From NCBI GenBank assembly GCA_964058845.1, contig CAXKVR010000038.1, positions 356,001 to 420,000 on the forward strand: 64,000 nucleotides of DNA, given 5' to 3'. The position numbers and the translations under genes are program-made. This document shows, in pieces, positions 55,727 to 64,000 of this stretch (positions are counted from its first letter, which is position 1; every line of letters begins with the position of its first letter). The notes under the pieces are model-generated. The model was given only the letters and a program-made list of their open reading frames with translations, was not told where the DNA came from and did not search any database. This stretch comes from Carex sylvatica. Taxonomy: Eukaryota; Streptophyta; Magnoliopsida; Poales; Cyperaceae.

Positions 55727-56103
55727 ATGGCTGCTCTTCCCGATCCAAATATGACAGCCGTACTCCCTGGCCAACAACCTCCTTACACGGGTCGTGCAAG
55801 AGACACACGGTCCGTACACTCTGAGCACCCGAGCCAGAATTCAAAGAGTGACGGGGAGAAGGAAGGGGAAGAATATCTGACTGATGACATGGATGATATG
55901 GGCATGCATGGCTTTCAACCAAGGACTCTTCGCGAGTTCAATGTGCCTCGAGCTGGAGACGTGAGAGGTGCAATCCGGCTGCCAAGAATTCCAGGGCAAC
56001 AACTGGCATTAAATCTGAGAATTGTCAACATTGTGCAGCAAAACACCTTCAATGGCTTGGATCATGAAGATCCACACACTCATCTCCAAACTTTTCTTAT
56101 TTG
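55727..56103 (+). pseudogene. gag: Truncated gag of the second Athila-like element
   Basis: ATG-initiated frame MAALPDPNMTAVLPGQQ, an acidic stretch (EKEGEEYLTDDMDDMGM), then the beginning of the gag domain (NTFNGLDHEDPHTHLQTFL, comparable to NQFGGAQNEDPHAYLAVF in the first element). It stops being gag at 56,103, where telomere-variant DNA follows. The N-terminal part is encoded through the same ACGGGTCGTG/CACGGTCCGT palindromes as the LTR. Confidence 0.75.
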
Positions 56104-56156
56104 CCAAACCCCAAATCCCAAATCCCAAACCCCAAATCCCAAATCCTAAACCCTAT
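56104..56156 (-). repeat. Short telomere-variant tract fused to gag
   Basis: The plus strand reads CCAAACCCCAAATCCCAAAT and similar units to CCTAAACCC, directly continued by TATAGCCTAAATC of the subtelomeric repeat. Confidence 0.85.
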
Positions 56157-56558
56157 AGCCTAAATCTTCTTATTTGCCTTTGCAGTTGAGAGAGAGAGAT
56201 GAGAAGCCGGTACGGGAACGCATTCCCAATGCTGAAAGAGGCAGAAATAGCAAGAATCTTGTAATTTGAGGGAATAGGAACAGTGGGCCCGGCTGAATTG
56301 GCCCGACTCTCCATTAAAATAAATTTTGAGATTATTTCGAATGCATTGGTATTTATTGATTCGCACAGGTACCATGCTCACCAGTACTTGTAGAGTGTGT
56401 TATTGTTTTAGAGTTTTCTGATAAACTTGAGATCGAGATCAGAGAAGAGATCGAGATCAACTTGTTTTTGTTTAAGAGCTTGGTAGTGATCATCAGCTTG
56501 TTGAGTTGTTGTTATATATCTTTCTTTACTATGTTTTTTTGCTTAAACTTACCCCTAT
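56153..56558 (-). repeat. Rearranged subtelomeric fragment A6 capped by telomeric DNA on both sides
   Basis: Two pieces of the unit in permuted order. 56,153-56,430 matches the DNA right of the CTATAG site in the other copies (acceptor, frame 2, to GATAAACTTGA). 56,430-56,558 matches the DNA left of that site (GATCGAGATCAGAGAAG to CTTACCCCTATAG). In an unrearranged copy (52,460-52,860) the second piece comes first. Telomere-type repeats start at the same CTATAGGG point at both ends. Confidence 0.8.
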
Positions 56559-59500
56559 AGGGTTTAGGGTTTAGGGTTTAGGGTTTAGGGTTTAGGGTTT
56601 AGGGTTTAGGGTTTAGGGTTTAGGGTTTAGGGTTTAGGGTTTAGGGTTTAGGGTTTAGGGTTTAGGGTTTAGGGTTTAGGGTTTAGGGTTTAGGGTTTAG
56701 GGTTTAGGGTTTAGGGTTTAGGGTTTAGGGTTTAGGGTTTAGGGTTTAGGGTTTAGGGTTTAGGGTTTAGGGTTTAGGGTTTAGGGTTTAGGGTTTAGGG
56801 TTTAGGGTTTAGGGTTTAGGGTTTAGGGTTTAGGGTTTAGGGTTTAGGGTTTAGGGTTTAGGGTTTAGGGTTTAGGGTTTAGGGTTTAGGGTTTAGGGTT
56901 TAGGGTTTAGGGTTTAGGGTTTAGGGTTTAGGGTTTAGGGTTTAGGGTTTAGGGTTTAGGGTTTAGGGTTTAGGGTTTAGGGTTTAGGGTTTAGGGTTTA
57001 GGGTTTAGGGTTTAGGGTTTAGGGTTTAGGGTTTAGGGTTTAGGGTTTAGGGTTTAGGGTTTAGGGTTTAGGGTTTAGGGTTTAGGGTTTAGGGTTTAGG
57101 GTTTAGGGTTTAGGGTTTAGGGTTTAGGGTTTAGGGTTTAGGGTTTAGGGTTTAGGGTTTAGGGTTTAGGGTTTAGGGTTTAGGGTTTAGGGTTTAGGGT
57201 TTAGGGTTTAGGGTTTAGGGTTTAGGGTTTAGGGTTTAGGGTTTAGGGTTTAGGGTTTAGGGTTTAGGGTTTAGGGTTTAGGGTTTAGGGTTTAGGGTTT
57301 AGGGTTTAGGGTTTAGGGTTTAGGGTTTAGGGTTTAGGGTTTAGGGTTTAGGGTTTAGGGTTTAGGGTTTAGGGTTTAGGGTTTAGGGTTTAGGGTTTAG
57401 GGTTTAGGGTTTAGGGTTTAGGGTTTAGGGTTTAGGGTTTAGGGTTTAGGGTTTAGGGTTTAGGGTTTAGGGTTTAGGGTTTAGGGTTTAGGGTTTAGGG
57501 TTTAGGGTTTAGGGTTTAGGGTTTAGGGTTTAGGGTTTAGGGTTTAGGGTTTAGGGTTTAGGGTTTAGGGTTTAGGGTTTAGGGTTTAGGGTTTAGGGTT
57601 TAGGGTTTAGGGTTTAGGGTTTAGGGTTTAGGGTTTAGGGTTTAGGGTTTAGGGTTTAGGGTTTAGGGTTTAGGGTTTAGGGTTTAGGGTTTAGGGTTTA
57701 GGGTTTAGGGTTTAGGGTTTAGGGTTTAGGGTTTAGGGTTTAGGGTTTAGGGTTTAGGGTTTAGGGTTTAGGGTTTAGGGTTTAGGGTTTAGGGTTTAGG
57801 GTTTAGGGTTTAGGGTTTAGGGTTTAGGGTTTAGGGTTTAGGGTTTAGGGTTTAGGGTTTAGGGTTTAGGGTTTAGGGTTTAGGGTTTAGGGTTTAGGGT
57901 TTAGGGTTTAGGGTTTAGGGTTTAGGGTTTAGGGTTTAGGGTTTAGGGTTTAGGGTTTAGGGTTTAGGGTTTAGGGTTTAGGGTTTAGGGTTTAGGGTTT
58001 AGGGTTTAGGGTTTAGGGTTTAGGGTTTAGGGTTTAGGGTTTAGGGTTTAGGGTTTAGGGTTTAGGGTTTAGGGTTTAGGGTTTAGGGTTTAGGGTTTAG
58101 GGTTTAGGGTTTAGGGTTTAGGGTTTAGGGTTTAGGGTTTAGGGTTTAGGGTTTAGGGTTTAGGGTTTAGGGTTTAGGGTTTAGGGTTTAGGGTTTAGGG
58201 TTTAGGGTTTAGGGTTTAGGGTTTAGGGTTTAGGGTTTAGGGTTTAGGGTTTAGGGTTTAGGGTTTAGGGTTTAGGGTTTAGGGTTTAGGGTTTAGGGTT
58301 TAGGGTTTAGGGTTTAGGGTTTAGGGTTTAGGGTTTAGGGTTTAGGGTTTAGGGTTTAGGGTTTAGGGTTTAGGGTTTAGGGTTTAGGGTTTAGGGTTTA
58401 GGGTTTAGGGTTTAGGGTTTAGGGTTTAGGGTTTAGGGTTTAGGGTTTAGGGTTTAGGGTTTAGGGTTTAGGGTTTAGGGTTTAGGGTTTAGGGTTTAGG
58501 GTTTAGGGTTTAGGGTTTAGGGTTTAGGGTTTAGGGTTTAGGGTTTAGGGTTTAGGGTTTAGGGTTTAGGGTTTAGGGTTTAGGGTTTAGGGTTTAGGGT
58601 TTAGGGTTTAGGGTTTAGGGTTTAGGGTTTAGGGTTTAGGGTTTAGGGTTTAGGGTTTAGGGTTTAGGGTTTAGGGTTTAGGGTTTAGGGTTTAGGGTTT
58701 AGGGTTTAGGGTTTAGGGTTTAGGGTTTAGGGTTTAGGGTTTAGGGTTTAGGGTTTAGGGTTTAGGGTTTAGGGTTTAGGGTTTAGGGTTTAGGGTTTAG
58801 GGTTTAGGGTTTAGGGTTTAGGGTTTAGGGTTTAGGGTTTAGGGTTTAGGGTTTAGGGTTTAGGGTTTAGGGTTTAGGGTTTAGGGTTTAGGGTTTAGGG
58901 TTTAGGGTTTAGGGTTTAGGGTTTAGGGTTTAGGGTTTAGGGTTTAGGGTTTAGGGTTTAGGGTTTAGGGTTTAGGGTTTAGGGTTTAGGGTTTAGGGTT
59001 TAGGGTTTAGGGTTTAGGGTTTAGGGTTTAGGGTTTAGGGTTTAGGGTTTAGGGTTTAGGGTTTAGGGTTTAGGGTTTAGGGTTTAGGGTTTAGGGTTTA
59101 GGGTTTAGGGTTTAGGGTTTAGGGTTTAGGGTTTAGGGTTTAGGGTTTAGGGTTTAGGGTTTAGGGTTTAGGGTTTAGGGTTTAGGGTTTAGGGTTTAGG
59201 GTTTAGGGTTTAGGGTTTAGGGTTTAGGGTTTAGGGTTTAGGGTTTAGGGTTTAGGGTTTAGGGTTTAGGGTTTAGGGTTTAGGGTTTAGGGTTTAGGGT
59301 TTAGGGTTTAGGGTTTAGGGTTTAGGGTTTAGGGTTTAGGGTTTAGGGTTTAGGGTTTAGGGTTTAGGGTTTAGGGTTTAGGGTTTAGGGTTTAGGGTTT
59401 AGGGTTTAGGGTTTAGGGTTTAGGGTTTAGGGTTTAGGGTTTAGGGTTTAGGGTTTAGGGTTTAGGGTTTAGGGTTTAGGGTTTAGGGTTTAGGGTTTAG

Positions 59501-62500
59501 GGTTTAGGGTTTAGGGTTTAGGGTTTAGGGTTTAGGGTTTAGGGTTTAGGGTTTAGGGTTTAGGGTTTAGGGTTTAGGGTTTAGGGTTTAGGGTTTAGGG
59601 TTTAGGGTTTAGGGTTTAGGGTTTAGGGTTTAGGGTTTAGGGTTTAGGGTTTAGGGTTTAGGGTTTAGGGTTTAGGGTTTAGGGTTTAGGGTTTAGGGTT
59701 TAGGGTTTAGGGTTTAGGGTTTAGGGTTTAGGGTTTAGGGTTTAGGGTTTAGGGTTTAGGGTTTAGGGTTTAGGGTTTAGGGTTTAGGGTTTAGGGTTTA
59801 GGGTTTAGGGTTTAGGGTTTAGGGTTTAGGGTTTAGGGTTTAGGGTTTAGGGTTTAGGGTTTAGGGTTTAGGGTTTAGGGTTTAGGGTTTAGGGTTTAGG
59901 GTTTAGGGTTTAGGGTTTAGGGTTTAGGGTTTAGGGTTTAGGGTTTAGGGTTTAGGGTTTAGGGTTTAGGGTTTAGGGTTTAGGGTTTAGGGTTTAGGGT
60001 TTAGGGTTTAGGGTTTAGGGTTTAGGGTTTAGGGTTTAGGGTTTAGGGTTTAGGGTTTAGGGTTTAGGGTTTAGGGTTTAGGGTTTAGGGTTTAGGGTTT
60101 AGGGTTTAGGGTTTAGGGTTTAGGGTTTAGGGTTTAGGGTTTAGGGTTTAGGGTTTAGGGTTTAGGGTTTAGGGTTTAGGGTTTAGGGTTTAGGGTTTAG
60201 GGTTTAGGGTTTAGGGTTTAGGGTTTAGGGTTTAGGGTTTAGGGTTTAGGGTTTAGGGTTTAGGGTTTAGGGTTTAGGGTTTAGGGTTTAGGGTTTAGGG
60301 TTTAGGGTTTAGGGTTTAGGGTTTAGGGTTTAGGGTTTAGGGTTTAGGGTTTAGGGTTTAGGGTTTAGGGTTTAGGGTTTAGGGTTTAGGGTTTAGGGTT
60401 TAGGGTTTAGGGTTTAGGGTTTAGGGTTTAGGGTTTAGGGTTTAGGGTTTAGGGTTTAGGGTTTAGGGTTTAGGGTTTAGGGTTTAGGGTTTAGGGTTTA
60501 GGGTTTAGGGTTTAGGGTTTAGGGTTTAGGGTTTAGGGTTTAGGGTTTAGGGTTTAGGGTTTAGGGTTTAGGGTTTAGGGTTTAGGGTTTAGGGTTTAGG
60601 GTTTAGGGTTTAGGGTTTAGGGTTTAGGGTTTAGGGTTTAGGGTTTAGGGTTTAGGGTTTAGGGTTTAGGGTTTAGGGTTTAGGGTTTAGGGTTTAGGGT
60701 TTAGGGTTTAGGGTTTAGGGTTTAGGGTTTAGGGTTTAGGGTTTAGGGTTTAGGGTTTAGGGTTTAGGGTTTAGGGTTTAGGGTTTAGGGTTTAGGGTTT
60801 AGGGTTTAGGGTTTAGGGTTTAGGGTTTAGGGTTTAGGGTTTAGGGTTTAGGGTTTAGGGTTTAGGGTTTAGGGTTTAGGGTTTAGGGTTTAGGGTTTAG
60901 GGTTTAGGGTTTAGGGTTTAGGGTTTAGGGTTTAGGGTTTAGGGTTTAGGGTTTAGGGTTTAGGGTTTAGGGTTTAGGGTTTAGGGTTTAGGGTTTAGGG
61001 TTTAGGGTTTAGGGTTTAGGGTTTAGGGTTTAGGGTTTAGGGTTTAGGGTTTAGGGTTTAGGGTTTAGGGTTTAGGGTTTAGGGTTTAGGGTTTAGGGTT
61101 TAGGGTTTAGGGTTTAGGGTTTAGGGTTTAGGGTTTAGGGTTTAGGGTTTAGGGTTTAGGGTTTAGGGTTTAGGGTTTAGGGTTTAGGGTTTAGGGTTTA
61201 GGGTTTAGGGTTTAGGGTTTAGGGTTTAGGGTTTAGGGTTTAGGGTTTAGGGTTTAGGGTTTAGGGTTTAGGGTTTAGGGTTTAGGGTTTAGGGTTTAGG
61301 GTTTAGGGTTTAGGGTTTAGGGTTTAGGGTTTAGGGTTTAGGGTTTAGGGTTTAGGGTTTAGGGTTTAGGGTTTAGGGTTTAGGGTTTAGGGTTTAGGGT
61401 TTAGGGTTTAGGGTTTAGGGTTTAGGGTTTAGGGTTTAGGGTTTAGGGTTTAGGGTTTAGGGTTTAGGGTTTAGGGTTTAGGGTTTAGGGTTTAGGGTTT
61501 AGGGTTTAGGGTTTAGGGTTTAGGGTTTAGGGTTTAGGGTTTAGGGTTTAGGGTTTAGGGTTTAGGGTTTAGGGTTTAGGGTTTAGGGTTTAGGGTTTAG
61601 GGTTTAGGGTTTAGGGTTTAGGGTTTAGGGTTTAGGGTTTAGGGTTTAGGGTTTAGGGTTTAGGGTTTAGGGTTTAGGGTTTAGGGTTTAGGGTTTAGGG
61701 TTTAGGGTTTAGGGTTTAGGGTTTAGGGTTTAGGGTTTAGGGTTTAGGGTTTAGGGTTTAGGGTTTAGGGTTTAGGGTTTAGGGTTTAGGGTTTAGGGTT
61801 TAGGGTTTAGGGTTTAGGGTTTAGGGTTTAGGGTTTAGGGTTTAGGGTTTAGGGTTTAGGGTTTAGGGTTTAGGGTTTAGGGTTTAGGGTTTAGGGTTTA
61901 GGGTTTAGGGTTTAGGGTTTAGGGTTTAGGGTTTAGGGTTTAGGGTTTAGGGTTTAGGGTTTAGGGTTTAGGGTTTAGGGTTTAGGGTTTAGGGTTTAGG
62001 GTTTAGGGTTTAGGGTTTAGGGTTTAGGGTTTAGGGTTTAGGGTTTAGGGTTTAGGGTTTAGGGTTTAGGGTTTAGGGTTTAGGGTTTAGGGTTTAGGGT
62101 TTAGGGTTTAGGGTTTAGGGTTTAGGGTTTAGGGTTTAGGGTTTAGGGTTTAGGGTTTAGGGTTTAGGGTTTAGGGTTTAGGGTTTAGGGTTTAGGGTTT
62201 AGGGTTTAGGGTTTAGGGTTTAGGGTTTAGGGTTTAGGGTTTAGGGTTTAGGGTTTAGGGTTTAGGGTTTAGGGTTTAGGGTTTAGGGTTTAGGGTTTAG
62301 GGTTTAGGGTTTAGGGTTTAGGGTTTAGGGTTTAGGGTTTAGGGTTTAGGGTTTAGGGTTTAGGGTTTAGGGTTTAGGGTTTAGGGTTTAGGGTTTAGGG
62401 TTTAGGGTTTAGGGTTTAGGGTTTAGGGTTTAGGGTTTAGGGTTTAGGGTTTAGGGTTTAGGGTTTAGGGTTTAGGGTTTAGGGTTTAGGGTTTAGGGTT

Positions 62501-64000
62501 TAGGGTTTAGGGTTTAGGGTTTAGGGTTTAGGGTTTAGGGTTTAGGGTTTAGGGTTTAGGGTTTAGGGTTTAGGGTTTAGGGTTTAGGGTTTAGGGTTTA
62601 GGGTTTAGGGTTTAGGGTTTAGGGTTTAGGGTTTAGGGTTTAGGGTTTAGGGTTTAGGGTTTAGGGTTTAGGGTTTAGGGTTTAGGGTTTAGGGTTTAGG
62701 GTTTAGGGTTTAGGGTTTAGGGTTTAGGGTTTAGGGTTTAGGGTTTAGGGTTTAGGGTTTAGGGTTTAGGGTTTAGGGTTTAGGGTTTAGGGTTTAGGGT
62801 TTAGGGTTTAGGGTTTAGGGTTTAGGGTTTAGGGTTTAGGGTTTAGGGTTTAGGGTTTAGGGTTTAGGGTTTAGGGTTTAGGGTTTAGGGTTTAGGGTTT
62901 AGGGTTTAGGGTTTAGGGTTTAGGGTTTAGGGTTTAGGGTTTAGGGTTTAGGGTTTAGGGTTTAGGGTTTAGGGTTTAGGGTTTAGGGTTTAGGGTTTAG
63001 GGTTTAGGGTTTAGGGTTTAGGGTTTAGGGTTTAGGGTTTAGGGTTTAGGGTTTAGGGTTTAGGGTTTAGGGTTTAGGGTTTAGGGTTTAGGGTTTAGGG
63101 TTTAGGGTTTAGGGTTTAGGGTTTAGGGTTTAGGGTTTAGGGTTTAGGGTTTAGGGTTTAGGGTTTAGGGTTTAGGGTTTAGGGTTTAGGGTTTAGGGTT
63201 TAGGGTTTAGGGTTTAGGGTTTAGGGTTTAGGGTTTAGGGTTTAGGGTTTAGGGTTTAGGGTTTAGGGTTTAGGGTTTAGGGTTTAGGGTTTAGGGTTTA
63301 GGGTTTAGGGTTTAGGGTTTAGGGTTTAGGGTTTAGGGTTTAGGGTTTAGGGTTTAGGGTTTAGGGTTTAGGGTTTAGGGTTTAGGGTTTAGGGTTTAGG
63401 GTTTAGGGTTTAGGGTTTAGGGTTTAGGGTTTAGGGTTTAGGGTTTAGGGTTTAGGGTTTAGGGTTTAGGGTTTAGGGTTTAGGGTTTAGGGTTTAGGGT
63501 TTAGGGTTTAGGGTTTAGGGTTTAGGGTTTAGGGTTTAGGGTTTAGGGTTTAGGGTTTAGGGTTTAGGGTTTAGGGTTTAGGGTTTAGGGTTTAGGGTTT
63601 AGGGTTTAGGGTTTAGGGTTTAGGGTTTAGGGTTTAGGGTTTAGGGTTTAGGGTTTAGGGTTTAGGGTTTAGGGTTTAGGGTTTAGGGTTTAGGGTTTAG
63701 GGTTTAGGGTTTAGGGTTTAGGGTTTAGGGTTTAGGGTTTAGGGTTTAGGGTTTAGGGTTTAGGGTTTAGGGTTTAGGGTTTAGGGTTTAGGGTTTAGGG
63801 TTTAGGGTTTAGGGTTTAGGGTTTAGGGTTTAGGGTTTAGGGTTTAGGGTTTAGGGTTTAGGGTTTAGGGTTTAGGGTTTAGGGTTTAGGGTTTAGGGTT
63901 TAGGGTTTAGGGTTTAGGGTTTAGGGTTTAGGGTTTAGGGTTTAGGGTTTAGGGTTTAGGGTTTAGGGTTTAGGGTTTAGGGTTTAGGGTTTAGGGTTTA
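56559..64000 (+). repeat. Chromosome-end telomere, (TTTAGGG)n, about 1,060 units
   Basis: TTTAGGG repeats without visible variants from the CTATAG junction to the window edge, G-rich strand running 5' to 3' towards the right. This is the Arabidopsis-type plant telomere sequence made by telomerase. Its length, purity and orientation make this a true chromosome end. The array continues to the last base, so its full length is not seen. Confidence 0.98.

Larger units (their letters stand above)
53981..56103 (+). mobile_element. 5' fragment of a second Athila-like retrotransposon
   Basis: LTR 53,981 to about 55,470, primer site 55,478-55,495, leader, and gag to 56,103, where it is broken. Layout and many short motifs (TGATA start, CTAGAATCA, TTTGCAGGAA, GTGCACTTGCA, AAAGGTACA-x-CTT-x-TTGTACTGAAACTT) parallel the first element, but the sequences are only distantly alike, so it is a different family of the same lineage. 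Confidence 0.8.

Noticed and set aside
56559..64000. Telomere tract as an assembly artefact
   Set aside because: Orientation, heptamer type and position at the edge fit a real end; polishing may hide variants, but that does not change the call.

Overview
The window is the right-hand end of an angiosperm chromosome. The last 7.4 kb (about 56,559-64,000) is an unbroken array of the plant telomere heptamer TTTAGGG, with the G-rich strand running towards the right edge, as expected at a chromosome terminus. No bacterial-type operon, rRNA, tRNA or CRISPR was seen. The rest is TE-rich subtelomeric DNA. Only one sequence looks like an ordinary host gene, a TPD1-like (tapetum determinant) secreted cysteine-rich protein on the minus strand at about 7,967-8,353.

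Layout. (1) 1-5,500: a decayed Mutator-like element (MULE 1) cut by the window edge. A plant mobile domain (PMD) pseudogene on + converges on a mudrA-type transposase pseudogene on -. (2) 5,500-8,777: AT-rich DNA with two small non-autonomous DNA transposons and the TPD1-like gene. (3) 8,778-17,910: a complete second MULE with ~200-bp terminal inverted repeats, a perfect 9-bp target-site duplication (CTAAAGAAC), a three-exon transposase (+) and an eight-exon PMD gene (-). These two converge as mudrA and mudrB do in maize MuDR, with PMD in the mudrB position. Splice sites and phases are consistent throughout, but four in-frame TAG codons interrupt the pair. (4) 17,914-24,985: an Athila/Tat-like Ty3/gypsy derivative on the minus strand. 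It has an intact 958-aa gag-protease reading frame, a tRNA-Asp primer site and three polypurine-like motifs, but no reverse transcriptase, RNase H or integrase. Its 3' LTR faces an inverted 970-bp copy of itself.

(5) 25,598-36,160 and 49,271-53,980: copies in both orientations of a composite subtelomeric repeat (unit about 3 kb). The unit contains a 96-bp tandem repeat, an interstitial telomere-variant tract, a degraded LINE endonuclease fragment and two short conserved convergent reading frames. Several copies form palindromes. (6) 36,160-49,270: a 13-kb satellite of 81-bp monomers. These are + oriented up to 46,233 and inverted after that, with a 726-bp higher-order repeat in the middle. 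The monomer length is a multiple of three and one frame is open, so long 27-residue-repeat reading frames result. (7) 53,981-56,103: a 5' fragment of a second Athila-like retrotransposon (LTR, primer site, start of gag) broken inside gag. (8) 56,104-56,558: a short telomere-variant tract and a 405-bp rearranged subtelomeric piece. (9) The telomere.

A recurring theme is that each larger TE carries its own cluster of short imperfect palindromes upstream of, or inside, its genes, with a different sequence in each family. The most notable system is MULE 2: transposase, a PMD cargo gene related to host silencing-pathway proteins, and a palindromic AACGTT array 5' of the PMD gene. All assignments are from reading the sequence; nothing was searched or computed against databases.
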